Source: Streptomyces sp. NBC_01231 (GTDB taxonomy: Bacteria > Actinomycetota > Actinomycetes > Streptomycetales > Streptomycetaceae). From it: a DNA stretch of 64,000 bases. Positions 49,273 to 58,470 of this stretch are shown here, in pieces. The stretch spans positions 9,548,001 through 9,612,000 of the forward strand of contig CP108521.1 in the NCBI GenBank assembly GCA_035999765.1, given 5' to 3'. The position numbers and the translations under genes were made by a program. The notes under the pieces were generated by a model that had not been told where the DNA came from, did not search any database, and saw only the letters and a program-made list of their open reading frames with translations. The stretch's first letter is position 1; every line of letters begins with the position of its first letter.

Positions 49273-50496
49273 GTGACGTACGACGTAGCCGCCCTCCGCG
49301 CGCAGTTCCCCGCCCTGAGCGCAGGGATCGCCCACTTCGACGGACCCGGCGGCACCCAGACCCCCAGGCCCGTCATCCAGGCCATCGTCGACGTGCTGGC
49401 GCAGCCGCTGTCGAACCGGGGCCACATCACGCCGGGGGAGCGCAACGCCGAGACCGTCGTCTCCGAGAGCCGCCGGGCCATGGCGGATCTGCTGGGGGCG
49501 GAACCGACCGGAATCGTCTTCGGCCGCAGCGCCACCCAGCTCACCTACGACTTCTCCCGCACCCTCGCCAGGACGTGGTCGCCCGGCGACGAGGTGATCG
49601 TCACCCGCCTCGACCACGACTCCAACATCCGCCCCTGGATCCAGGCCGCCGAACAGGCCGGTGCCGTCGTGCGGTGGGCCGACTTCGACCCCGCTACCGG
49701 CGAGCTGACCGTCGAGGACATCCGCGCCGTGCTCTCCGAGCGGACCCGGCTGGTCGCGGTCACCGCTGCCTCCAACCTGATCGGCACGCGGCCCGCGACC
49801 GCCGCGATGTCCCGTGCGGTGCACGAGGTGGGGGCGCTGCTCTACGTCGACGGCGTGCACCACACCGCCCACTCCCTGGTCGACGTCGAGCAGCTCGGCG
49901 CGGACTTCTTCGTCTGCTCCCCGTACAAGTTCCTCGGCCCGCACCACGGCGTCCTCGCCGCCCGGCCGCGGTTGCTGGAGAGCCTGCACCCGGACAAGCT
50001 GCTGCCCTCCACGGACGTCGTCCCCGAACGCTTCGAACTCGGCACGCTGCCCTACGAGTTCCTCGCGGGTACCCGCGCCGCGGTCGACTTCCTGGCCGGC
50101 CTCGACGCGAGCGCCACGGGTACCCGCCGTCAGCGGCTGGCCGCCGCCTACGCGGCGCTGGAGGCGCACGAGCGGCTCCTGCGGGCGCAGATCGACAAGG
50201 GACTGTCCGCCCTGGAACAGGTCACGGTGCACTCCCGGGCTGCCGACCGCACCCCCACCGTGCTGCTGACCTTCGAGGGACACAGCACGACGGACGCGTA
50301 CCGTTTTCTGGCGGACCGCGGTGTCCAGGCGCCCGCCGGAACCTTCTACGCCCTCGAAGCGTCCCGTCGGCTCGGCCTCGGAGACTCCGGTGGCCTCCGC
50401 GTCGGCCTCGCGCCCTACAACGACACCGAGGACGTCGACCGGCTCCTGGCGGGCCTGTCGGAGTTCCTGCGCGTGGGATCTCGCGTGTCCGGGTGA
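49273..50496 (+). CDS. Cysteine desulfurase-like PLP enzyme lacking the catalytic cysteine
   Basis: A 407-residue class-V aminotransferase-fold protein of the cysteine desulfurase-like group (TIGR01976 type). PLP-binding K219 is in 'VCSPYKFLGPHHG', the cofactor Asp in 'LLYVDGVHHTAHSLVD' (D193). The C-terminal loop that carries the nucleophilic Cys in SufS/NifS reads 'RRLGLGDSGGLRVGLAPYN', without cysteine; the only Cys I see is C215 beside the PLP lysine. It is therefore unlikely to be a true desulfurase. GTG 49273 follows CAGGAG. It lies between two sugar operons with no clear link. Confidence 0.88.
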   Translation: MTYDVAALRAQFPALSAGIAHFDGPGGTQTPRPVIQAIVDVLAQPLSNRGHITPGERNAETVVSESRRAMADLLGAEPTGIVFGRSATQLTYDFSRTLARTWSPGDEVIVTRLDHDSNIRPWIQAAEQAGAVVRWADFDPATGELTVEDIRAVLSERTRLVAVTAASNLIGTRPATAAMSRAVHEVGALLYVDGVHHTAHSLVDVEQLGADFFVCSPYKFLGPHHGVLAARPRLLESLHPDKLLPSTDVVPERFELGTLPYEFLAGTRAAVDFLAGLDASATGTRRQRLAAAYAALEAHERLLRAQIDKGLSALEQVTVHSRAADRTPTVLLTFEGHSTTDAYRFLADRGVQAPAGTFYALEASRRLGLGDSGGLRVGLAPYNDTEDVDRLLAGLSEFLRVGSRVSG

Positions 50497-50505
50497 CGGG
50501 CCCGG

Positions 50506-53500
50506 TCAGCCGGCCGAGGCGTCGCCGGTCGCTTGCGGGCTCAGACGGAGGGTGAGGATCTGGAACGGGCGCAGCCGCAACCGGGCGGCCCCGTCCGTGA
50601 CCTGATGACTCGTGGTGTCGTCGAGGGAGCGTTCCAGCAGGTCCGTCGCCGTCGCGGAGGCGAGGGGGAATCCGGTGGTGAGGGTGGCGCGGGCACGGAC
50701 ACCGAGGGCCTCGTAGAGGCGCACGACGACGTCGCCCGACCGGTCGTCGGCGAGCTTCACGGCCTCGACGACCACTCCCTCGTGGTCGACCGAGACCAGG
50801 GGAACAACGGGCGTGCTGCCGGGCAGCGCGCGCTCGGGCAGGTTCAGGTGGTAGCCCTCGCGGACGGCGTCCGCGATGCGGACGCCCACCACCAGGGCGT
50901 AACTGAACCGGTGGGTGCCCTGGTCGGCGTCAGGGTCGGGGAAGCGGGAGGCACGCAGCAGGGAGAGCCGGACCGTGGTCGTCGTCCCGCCGTCGGACCG
51001 GACGTCACGGGTGACCTCATGGCCGTACGTCGAGTCGTTGACCAGCGCGGCGCCCCAGTCACGCTCGCCGACGTGCAGGAAGCGGTGGGCGCAGATCTCG
51101 AACTTGGCGGCGTCCCAGCTGGTGTTGGTGTGGGTCGGGCGCTCGACGTGTCCGAAGGGGATCTCGGCGGTGGAGTGCGCGGCGCGTACGTCCAGCGGGA
51201 AGGCGGCCTTGAGCAGCTTCTCCCGCTCGTGCCAGTCGACCACGGTGTCGATCAGCAACCGCCGCGAGCCGACCGGCAGGGTCAGGGTCTGCTCGATGCG
51301 GGAAGCCCCGAAGGCACGGACGACGCGGACACCGCCGTCGGCCGCGGTGACCGACTCGGTGTCGGTGAGGTCACGCACGGTGTTGCGGTAGAAGGGGTCG
51401 ATGTCCCAGGCGTCCCACTGGTTGGGGAAGTCCTGGTGCAACTGGAGCAGGTTGGCCGCCGTGCCCGGCGCCAGCGCCTCGCGGTCGGCGGTCAGGTCGT
51501 AGGCGGAGGTGACCAGGCCCCGGCGGTCGACGGTCACCCGGACCAGGCCGTTGTCCAGGACGAAGCCGTCACCGTCCGCGACGGGCGGCACGGGCGTGTC
51601 ACGCTCCTCGGTGCGCAGCGCGGCGCCGAGCGCCGGGACGCCGCCGCGTGCGTGCGGGGCGGCGTTGAAGACGACCGTGCCGCCGGCGGGCCCGGCGAGG
51701 GCCTGTTGGGCGTCCTCGACGATCCGCTCCAGCTCCCGGGCTACGGCGGCGTACGTCTCCTCGGCCTCCCGGTGCACCCAGGCGATCGAGGTGCCCGGCA
51801 GGATGTCGTGGAACTGGTGCAGCAGCACCGTCTTCCACAGCCGGTCCAGGGCCTCGTACGGATACGGGTGCCCGTGCCGCACGGCGGCGGTCGCCGCCCA
51901 CAACTCGGCTTCCCGCAGCAGGTGTTCGCTGCGCCGGTTGCCCTGCTTGGTGGCGAGCTGACTGGTCAGGGTGCCACGGTGGAACTCCAGGTACAGCTCG
52001 CCGGACCACACCGGCGCGCCGCCGTTCGCCTCGTACTCGGCGTGCGCGCGGGCGAAGAACGTGGCGGGTCCCTCCACGGCGACCCGGGCCGAGCCCTCCA
52101 GGTCGGCCAGCCGAGCGGCGCGGGCCAACATCTCGCGGGTGGGGCCGCCGCCGCCGTCGCCGTAGCCGAAGGGGACCAGTGAGCGGTCGGCGGCGCCCTT
52201 GTCCTGGAAGTTGCGCTCGCTGTGGGCGACGTCGGCGCCGGACAACTCCCCGTTGTAGCTGTCGACGGGCGGGAAGTGGCTGAAGATGCGGGTGCCGTCG
52301 ATGCCCTCCCACCAGAAGGTGTGGTGCGGGAACTTGTTGGTGGTGTTCCAGGACATCTTCTGAGTGAGGAACCAGCGCACCCCGGCCAGCTTCATCAGCT
52401 GCGGCAGGGCCGCGTTGTAGCCGAAGGTGTCCGGGAGCCACATCTCCTCGGTCTCGACGCCGAACTCGTCCAGGTAGAACCGCTTGCCGTGGACGAACTG
52501 GCGGACCAGCGACTCGCCGCCGGTGAGATTGGTGTCGGGCTCCACCCACAGACTGCCCGTGGGCAGGAACTGGCCGGTCCTCGCCTTCTCCTGGGCGCGG
52601 GCGTAGACCTCGGGACGGTGCTCCTTGAGCCAGGCGAGCTGCTGGGCCTGGGACATCACGAACCGGAACTCGGGGTGGTCGTCCATGAGTTGGGTGACGT
52701 TGGAGACGGTGCGGGCCACCTTGCGCACCGTCTCGCGCAGCGGCCACAGCCAGGCCGTGTCGATGTGCGCGTGGCCGACCGCGGAGATCCGGTGCGCGCC
52801 GGCACTCGCCGGCGCGGCCAGTGCCGGGGCCAGCACCTCGCGCGCCGCCTCGGCGGTGCCGCCGACGTCCTGCAGGTCGACGGCGTCCAGGGCGCGGTCG
52901 ACCGTCCGCAGGATCTGCCAGCGGCGGGTGGAGTCCACCGGCAGTTCGAGCATCAGCTGCCCCAGTACGTCCAGGTCCTGGACGAGCTCGTGGACCGTCC
53001 GGTCGAAGACCGCGAGGTCCAACCGCCGCAGCCGGTAGAGGGGTTCGCCCTGGTCGGCGTTCGCATCCCGCAACCAGGGCGCCCGCCCGCCGACCGCGGT
53101 GGGACCGAAGGTGACGTGGCCGGGGGCGATGTGCATGACGACCGGGTTGGCGGCGGCCTCGACGTACCGGACGAACTCCTCGCCGCCGACGGCCGATTCG
53201 GTGACCGGCAGCCAGGTGTTGAGCGGGTTGAGCGCCTTCACCGCGGTGCCGTCGGCCCGGTAGACCAGGCCCTCGGCGGAGAAGCCGGGGGAGTGGGTCG
53301 AGAAACCCAGGTCGAGCACGGCCTCGACGGGCAGCCCGGCCCAGTCGTCCGGGATCACGCCGCCGACCCGGAACCAGCTCGTGGACCAGGCGGGGCCCCA
53401 CCGGTCGCCGACCTGCGCCGGACGGTAGGTGGCCGTCAGGCCGTCACTGACCGGCGCGGGCTCGCCGGGGACGTCCCAGACCTCGACCCGAAGCGGGATC

Positions 53501-53583
53501 GACCGGGCGTGGACGGCGGGCCGTATGCGTTCGTTCAGCACTCGGGCGAGCCGCTGCTCGGTGACGTCACGGTCGTTGTGCAT
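50506..53583 (-). CDS. Alpha-mannosidase (glycoside hydrolase family 38)
   Basis: A 1025-residue cytosolic GH38 enzyme that releases alpha-linked mannose. The zinc and nucleophile motifs are visible: 'GHAHIDTAWLWP' (H273, D275) and 'MWLPDTFGYN' with the nucleophile D385; a third ligand His lies in 'LLHQFHDILPGTSI'. The N-terminal extra domain ('FRVGGVIPDDWAGLPVEAVL') and C-terminal beta domains are of normal length. There is no signal peptide, so substrates must be imported, presumably by the CUT1 transporter downstream in transcription of the neighbouring operon. ATG 53583 has GGAGAAG upstream. Confidence 0.95.
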   Translation of the reverse strand: MHNDRDVTEQRLARVLNERIRPAVHARSIPLRVEVWDVPGEPAPVSDGLTATYRPAQVGDRWGPAWSTSWFRVGGVIPDDWAGLPVEAVLDLGFSTHSPGFSAEGLVYRADGTAVKALNPLNTWLPVTESAVGGEEFVRYVEAAANPVVMHIAPGHVTFGPTAVGGRAPWLRDANADQGEPLYRLRRLDLAVFDRTVHELVQDLDVLGQLMLELPVDSTRRWQILRTVDRALDAVDLQDVGGTAEAAREVLAPALAAPASAGAHRISAVGHAHIDTAWLWPLRETVRKVARTVSNVTQLMDDHPEFRFVMSQAQQLAWLKEHRPEVYARAQEKARTGQFLPTGSLWVEPDTNLTGGESLVRQFVHGKRFYLDEFGVETEEMWLPDTFGYNAALPQLMKLAGVRWFLTQKMSWNTTNKFPHHTFWWEGIDGTRIFSHFPPVDSYNGELSGADVAHSERNFQDKGAADRSLVPFGYGDGGGGPTREMLARAARLADLEGSARVAVEGPATFFARAHAEYEANGGAPVWSGELYLEFHRGTLTSQLATKQGNRRSEHLLREAELWAATAAVRHGHPYPYEALDRLWKTVLLHQFHDILPGTSIAWVHREAEETYAAVARELERIVEDAQQALAGPAGGTVVFNAAPHARGGVPALGAALRTEERDTPVPPVADGDGFVLDNGLVRVTVDRRGLVTSAYDLTADREALAPGTAANLLQLHQDFPNQWDAWDIDPFYRNTVRDLTDTESVTAADGGVRVVRAFGASRIEQTLTLPVGSRRLLIDTVVDWHEREKLLKAAFPLDVRAAHSTAEIPFGHVERPTHTNTSWDAAKFEICAHRFLHVGERDWGAALVNDSTYGHEVTRDVRSDGGTTTTVRLSLLRASRFPDPDADQGTHRFSYALVVGVRIADAVREGYHLNLPERALPGSTPVVPLVSVDHEGVVVEAVKLADDRSGDVVVRLYEALGVRARATLTTGFPLASATATDLLERSLDDTTSHQVTDGAARLRLRPFQILTLRLSPQATGDASAG

Positions 53584-53641
53584 GGACTGTCTTCTCCAGC
53601 GGGGCCTAGACGGGCGGGGGGTGGCATGCGGGTGAGGGCGA

Positions 53642-54538
53642 TCAGCCCTTGACCGCGCCGCCGAGGGCGAAGCCGCCGCCCAGCCTGCGGGCCAGCAGCA
53701 GGTAGAGCATGACGACGGGGAGGGAGTACAGGATGGAGAAGGCGGACAGTTGCCCGTACTGCGTCTGGTCGTGGGCGCTGAGGAAGGTGAACACGCTGAC
53801 GGACGCGGGGAGTTTCTCCGGGGACAGCAGCAGGATGAACGGGACGAAGAAGTTCCCCCACATTCCGATGAAGGTGAAGATGGTGACCACGACGACGCCG
53901 GGCCGCATCAGCGGCAGGACGACCCGCCACAGCACCTGCGGGGTGTTGGCGCCGTCGATCCGGGCGGCCTCCTCCAGCACGAGGGGCACGCCGTCCATGA
54001 AGTTCTTCATCAGCCAGATCCCGAACGGCAGCGCGGAAGCGGCCAGGAACAGCGTCGTGCCGGGCACCGAGTCGATGAGGTTCACCTGCACGAACATGCT
54101 GTAGACCGGGATCATCACGGCGGTGATGGGCAGACCGGTGGAGAACAGGATCGTGTACAGGAACGGCCGGCGCAGACGGGAGCGGTATCGGGACAACGGA
54201 TAGGCGGCCAGGAAGGACGCCGTCACCGTCGTCAGGGTCGCGAATCCACACAGCAGCAGGCTGTTGAGCAGGGGCCGGAAGGTGGTGTCGGCGTTGAGCA
54301 CCGCGTCGAAGTTGGCGAGGGTGAGCGACGACGGCCAGTCCAGCCGGAAGCTGTTGGTGTCCGAGACCGAGGCGAGCAGCATCCACAGCAGCGGCAGGAC
54401 GTACGTCACCGACACCGTCAACAGGACGGCGTTGACCGCGATGCGGCCGGTGAGGGAGCGCCGCCGGCGTGAGGCCCGCGGGGCCGCGACGGCGGTCCGC
54501 CGACCGGACGCGGCACGTGAGGGCGTGAGAACGGTCAT
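53642..54538 (-). CDS. Sugar ABC transporter permease (CUT1, MalG-type), system 2
   Basis: A 298-residue permease with a basic N-terminus ('RRTAVAAPRASRRRRSL') and six helices. The EAA loop is 'LEEAARIDGANTPQVLWRVV', followed by 'LPLMRPGVVVVTIFTFIGMW'. The start ATG 54536-54538 overlaps the stop of the preceding permease gene by one base (TGATG), so the genes are coupled. The stop is 58 bases from the alpha-mannosidase start, so that gene is probably part of the same transcript. Confidence 0.93.
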   Translation of the reverse strand: MTVLTPSRAASGRRTAVAAPRASRRRRSLTGRIAVNAVLLTVSVTYVLPLLWMLLASVSDTNSFRLDWPSSLTLANFDAVLNADTTFRPLLNSLLLCGFATLTTVTASFLAAYPLSRYRSRLRRPFLYTILFSTGLPITAVMIPVYSMFVQVNLIDSVPGTTLFLAASALPFGIWLMKNFMDGVPLVLEEAARIDGANTPQVLWRVVLPLMRPGVVVVTIFTFIGMWGNFFVPFILLLSPEKLPASVSVFTFLSAHDQTQYGQLSAFSILYSLPVVMLYLLLARRLGGGFALGGAVKG

Positions 54539-55467
54539 CAGTCGCCCTCCAGTTTGAGCAGCCGGATGTAGACGAGGGAGAACAGGGCACCGACCACCAA
54601 CAGCACCAGGGCGATGGCGGTGCCGTAGCCGATGAGGCTGTTCTGGAAGGCCTGTTGGTACATGAAGATGGGCAGGGTCTCGCTCTTGTTGCCGGGCCCG
54701 CCGCGGGTCATGGTGTAGATGAGGCCGAAGACGGAGAGCGTCTGCAGCGTGATCAGCATCAGGTTGGTCAGGATCGACGGCCGGATGACCGGCAGGACCA
54801 CCCGCCACAGCCGCTGCCAGGGGCTCGCGCCGTCCATTTCGGCCGCCTCCACGAGCTCCTGGGGAACGTCGTTGAGGGCGGCGGAGAAGACCATCATCGA
54901 AAAAGCCGTGCCCCGCCAGACGTTGGCCAGGCAGACGGCCAGGATCGGCATCGTGTAGAGCCAGTTCTGCTGCGGCAGGTGCAGGGCGCCGAGAATCGAG
55001 TTGAGCGAGCCCTGGTTGTAGAAGAACGCGTACATCAGGTAGCCGGCGACCACCTCGGGCAGGACCCACGCGGCGATGACGACACCGTTGGTGAGCGCCC
55101 GTACCCGCTTGTCCGCCCGTTCCATCAGGACGGCCAGCGCGAGCCCCAGGGTGTTCTGGCCGATGACGGCGGAGCCCACCACGAACACCAGGGTCAGCCA
55201 GACCGCGTTGAGGAAGTCGGAGTCACCGAAGGCACGGGTGAAGTTGTCCAGGCCCACCAGGTGTGTGCCGGTGGCGCCGGTGAGCTGCATGTCGGTGAAC
55301 GCGTAGTACACGCAGTACGCGATGGGGCCCGCCAGGAAGACGGCCAGCAGGACCACGGACGGGAGCATCGGCAGGCCGCGCAGCAGGGAGCGGACGGCAG
55401 CGGGGGGCGCCCCGCCGGGCCGGTGGTGGTCACCGGCCTTGCGGGGCGCTGACGTCAGTGCGGTCAC
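54538..55467 (-). CDS. Sugar ABC transporter permease (CUT1, MalF-type), system 2
   Basis: A 309-residue permease. It has the first helix 'LLAVFLAGPIAYCVYYAF', the EAA loop 'LVEAAEMDGASPWQRLWRVV' and 'LPVIRPSILTNLMLI'. GTG 55467 overlaps the binding-protein stop as GTGA. Gene order is binding protein, MalF, MalG, alpha-mannosidase, all on the minus strand. No ATPase is encoded. Confidence 0.93.
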   Translation of the reverse strand: MTALTSAPRKAGDHHRPGGAPPAAVRSLLRGLPMLPSVVLLAVFLAGPIAYCVYYAFTDMQLTGATGTHLVGLDNFTRAFGDSDFLNAVWLTLVFVVGSAVIGQNTLGLALAVLMERADKRVRALTNGVVIAAWVLPEVVAGYLMYAFFYNQGSLNSILGALHLPQQNWLYTMPILAVCLANVWRGTAFSMMVFSAALNDVPQELVEAAEMDGASPWQRLWRVVLPVIRPSILTNLMLITLQTLSVFGLIYTMTRGGPGNKSETLPIFMYQQAFQNSLIGYGTAIALVLLVVGALFSLVYIRLLKLEGD

Positions 55468-56840
55468 GAGGCGCCCTTGACCGTCTTGTCGTCGCCGACG
55501 GCGGCCTTCACATCGCTGTCGAAGCCGGCCGCGGCCTTGTCGGGCGACGCCTGGCCGGTGGTCACCGACTCCATGGCCTTCTGGATCGCGGTCGAGACCT
55601 GGTTGTAGGCCGGCAGCCCGGGCCGGAAGTGGGTGTAGCGCACCAGGTCCGTGAAGAACTTGTTGGTCGGAACAGAGTTGACGTACGTCGGGTCGCTCGA
55701 GGCGTCCGTACGGACGGCGATGCTGGCGTTCTGGGCGTTCCACTGCGCGTGGTTGGCCTTCGTCTCCAGCGTGGTGAGGAACTTGAACGCCAGATCCGGG
55801 TTCTTGGCCTTCGCCGGGACCGACCAGGCCCAGCCGCCGGACATGCTGGTCTTGCCGGGGGCCTGGCCGTTCTGGGTGGGCATCGCGGCGGTGCCTATCA
55901 CCGTCTGCCAGTCACTCCACGGCTTGGCGCTGCTCGCACCCCAGTTGTTGGGCATCCAGGAGCCGTCGATGTCGATCGCGAGCTTGCCCTCGGGGATCAG
56001 CTCGGTGCCGACGGCGGTGCCGAAGTTGGCGCCGAGTGCCTGGTCCACCGGAGGGCCGAGTTTGTCGCCGTACACCGTGTGGACGAAGGACAGCGCGTCC
56101 TTGAAGGCCTTGCTGCCCACCACCCACTTCTTCTGGCTCGCGTCGTACAGCGACTTGTCGCCCGCCGGGGTGCCGTACAGCAGCATCTCGAAGCCCTGCA
56201 TCGAGGACGCCTCGCCGCCGGCCGTGCCGGTGTAGAGGTTCATGGGGATGACGTCGGGCAGCTTGGCCTTGAGCTTCCTGGCGGTGCTGAGGATGTCGTC
56301 CCAGGTCTTCGGCTGCCAGGGCACGGAGATCCCGGCCTTGGCGAACAGCTGCTTGTTGTACCAGATCCCGCGGGTGTCGGTGCCGTCCGGGACGCCGTAC
56401 GTCTTGCCGTCCGAGGCACCGCGCGCCGCGACCTTGGCGGCGGAGGCGAACTGCGACCAGTCGCTCCAGCCGGCGAGGTAGGAGTCGAGGGGCTTGAGGT
56501 AGCCGCTCGCGATGTCGGAGTTGATCAGCGCGGTGTCCTCGTAGACGAGGTCGGGGGCGGTCGCGGGGGACCGCATCATGAGCTGGACCTTGGTGTAGTA
56601 GTCGTTCTCGGAGGCGGTGACCGGGACGAGGGTCACCTTGGTGCCGGGGTTGGCCTTGGTGAACTGCTTCACCATCGAGGCGAGGTGGTTGGCCTGGAGC
56701 TTGTTCTTGCTGTCCAGGTTCTGCCAGTAGACGACCTTGATCGATTTTGCGGTGCTCTCGGCAGAGCCGGAACCGCAGCCCGAGGCGGTCAGAGCAGTGG
56801 CGGTGGTGAGGACTGCGGCAACGATGAGTCTCGAACGCAC
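55464..56840 (-). CDS. Sugar ABC transporter substrate-binding lipoprotein, system 2
   Basis: A 458-residue CUT1 binding protein. The signal 'VRSRLIVAAVLTTATALTAS' ends in a lipobox before Cys22 ('TASGCGSG'), so it is a lipoprotein exported by Sec. Family features are 'VVYWQNLDSKNKLQANHLA', 'WYNKQLFAKAGISVPWQPK' and 'IDIDGSWMPNNWGAS'. The GTG at 56840 follows GGAGGAACCACC. It is the first gene of a minus-strand operon with two permeases and the alpha-mannosidase and is divergent from a ROK-type repressor. Confidence 0.93.
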   Translation of the reverse strand: MRSRLIVAAVLTTATALTASGCGSGSAESTAKSIKVVYWQNLDSKNKLQANHLASMVKQFTKANPGTKVTLVPVTASENDYYTKVQLMMRSPATAPDLVYEDTALINSDIASGYLKPLDSYLAGWSDWSQFASAAKVAARGASDGKTYGVPDGTDTRGIWYNKQLFAKAGISVPWQPKTWDDILSTARKLKAKLPDVIPMNLYTGTAGGEASSMQGFEMLLYGTPAGDKSLYDASQKKWVVGSKAFKDALSFVHTVYGDKLGPPVDQALGANFGTAVGTELIPEGKLAIDIDGSWMPNNWGASSAKPWSDWQTVIGTAAMPTQNGQAPGKTSMSGGWAWSVPAKAKNPDLAFKFLTTLETKANHAQWNAQNASIAVRTDASSDPTYVNSVPTNKFFTDLVRYTHFRPGLPAYNQVSTAIQKAMESVTTGQASPDKAAAGFDSDVKAAVGDDKTVKGAS

Positions 56841-57150
56841 GGTGGTTCCTCCGGAACGCGAAACCTGAGGGGAAAACCTTGGGAAAGCCGCGACTGAGGC
56901 GTGGGCTGCGGGCAGTTCGAACGGGGCGGTCCACTTGGTTCCACCCCGCGCGACCTGGCTCGGTGTGCCCTGCCTGGTGGCGTCAGCTAAATCCAATTGA
57001 TTGATTAAGTCAACGCATCAGCCGTGTAAACTTTCGTCATGAATCGCCGTTCTTCACATGCAGGGCATAGGTCATGAGGCAGTGCAAAGGGTGCATCTCG
57101 ACTCGCGTCGATGCCCGTCGTGGAGGAACGAAAAGCATGAGGAGCGGCAG
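56841..57150. other. Divergent control region between CUT1 operon 2 and the ROK regulator
   Basis: A 310-base gap. It contains a good minus-strand promoter with an AT-rich spacer (56985-57013), and on the plus strand a -10-like TAAACT at 57027-57032. The remaining bases form leader sequences of about 110-140 bases on each side. Confidence 0.6.
56985..57013 (-). promoter_or_regulatory. Promoter of CUT1 operon 2 with AT-rich operator-like spacer
   Basis: Read on the minus strand: TTGACT (57008-57013), a 17-base spacer, TTAGCT (56985-56990). The spacer contains TAATCAATCAATTGG, with a TCAA direct repeat and a CAATTG palindrome, and is exceptionally AT-rich for this genome. It is the natural binding site for the divergent ROK-type repressor. 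Confidence 0.6.
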
Positions 57151-58395
57151 GTGACGATGCTCGGCGGCACGAATCTGCCCCGGGTCGGGGGGTACAACCA
57201 GGCCGTCGTCCTGGACGCCATCCGGACCCGGGGGCCGGTGAGCCGTGTCGAACTGGCCGAGCTGACCGGCCTGACCAATCAGACCGTCTCGAACGTCGTC
57301 CGTAAGCTGCTCGACGCCGGCCTGGTCACGGAGACCGGCCACGCCCCTTCCAGTGGCGGCAAACGCCGCACTCTGCTGGCTGCCCGTCCCGAGGGGGCCT
57401 ACGCGCTCGGTGTCCATCTCGACCCCGACGCGGCCGTCATCGTCCTGGTCGACCTGGCAGGTGAGGCGATCACCACCCGTCGCATCAGGCTCACCGTCCC
57501 CAGCGAGCCGACCGACGTCGTGCGACGGGTGGCCCGTGCGGCCCTCCGGCTCGTCGACCGGTCCGCCGTGGACCCCGCCCGACTGCTCGGTCTGGGCATC
57601 GCCGCTCCCGGACCGATCGACAGCTCCACCGGTACGGTGATCTCCCCGCCGAACCTACCCGGCTGGGACCGCGTCCGGCTGATCGAGATGTTCGCCGAGG
57701 CCACCGGCATGCCCGTGGCCCTGGACAACGACGCCACCGCCGCCGCCATCGGCGAACGCTGGATCGGCGGCGAGGCCAGGGCGGGCAGCTTCCTGTTCCT
57801 CTACCTGGGCACCGGTATCGGCGCCGGCATCGTCCTCAACAACACCGTCCTGCACGGCGATTCGGGCAACGCGGGGGAGTTCGGCCACATGGCCGTCGAA
57901 CCGGGGGACCGCGTCTGCCACTGCGGCGGCACCGGCTGCCTCGGCCCCTACTGCAGCCCGGCCGCGATCATCGACGACCTGGTGCGCCGCCACGGACAGG
58001 CGGCCGCCGACCGTATCGGCCTGGCCGTGGATCCCCAAACCCTGCACGGCGACTGGAAGTTGCTCCGCCGGGCCGCCCGCACCGGCGACCCGTCGGCCTG
58101 CGACGTCGTACGCCACGCAGCCCGCCGCATCGGACAGGCCGCCCGGGGCGCCGTCAGCGTGCTCGATGTCAGCCGCGTCGTCCTCGGAGGCGAGGGGCTG
58201 CGCGGCATCGAGCACATCGTGCGAGAGGAGATCGACACGGCCGTCAACAGCACCTCCGTCGCCCGCGCCATCCGCCCCATCGCTGTCGAGCAGAGCGTGA
58301 TGGTGGACACCGTCGGCGCGGTCGGTGCCGCGTCCCTCGTGCTGCACGGCAACTACACGCCCGGCTGGCGCATGCTCACCGAGTCCTCCGGCTGA
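57151..58395 (+). CDS. ROK family transcriptional repressor
   Basis: A 414-residue ROK regulator with an N-terminal winged HTH ('VSRVELAELTGLTNQTVSNV', then 'VRKLLDAGLVTETG') and a sugar-kinase-like effector domain ('GAYALGVHLDPDAAVIVLVD', 'LDNDATAAAIGERWIGGEA', zinc motif 'CHCGGTGCLGPYCSP'). I chose GTG 57151 with AGGAG upstream; ATG 57157 is two codons later. It is divergent from CUT1 operon 2 and probably represses the mannosidase/transporter genes until a sugar binds. Confidence 0.92.
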   Translation: MTMLGGTNLPRVGGYNQAVVLDAIRTRGPVSRVELAELTGLTNQTVSNVVRKLLDAGLVTETGHAPSSGGKRRTLLAARPEGAYALGVHLDPDAAVIVLVDLAGEAITTRRIRLTVPSEPTDVVRRVARAALRLVDRSAVDPARLLGLGIAAPGPIDSSTGTVISPPNLPGWDRVRLIEMFAEATGMPVALDNDATAAAIGERWIGGEARAGSFLFLYLGTGIGAGIVLNNTVLHGDSGNAGEFGHMAVEPGDRVCHCGGTGCLGPYCSPAAIIDDLVRRHGQAAADRIGLAVDPQTLHGDWKLLRRAARTGDPSACDVVRHAARRIGQAARGAVSVLDVSRVVLGGEGLRGIEHIVREEIDTAVNSTSVARAIRPIAVEQSVMVDTVGAVGAASLVLHGNYTPGWRMLTESSG

Positions 58396-58470
58396 CCGCG
58401 GAAGGGGTGTCGGGAACTCACCTCCGGTAACCGCGGAGCTTTCGTCGACCTCCAAGCGTTCCCGTCACGG

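Noticed and set aside
50533..52182. A 549-codon plus-strand open frame across the alpha-mannosidase gene.
   Set aside because: It is a shadow of the GH38 gene, whose catalytic motifs are on the other strand.
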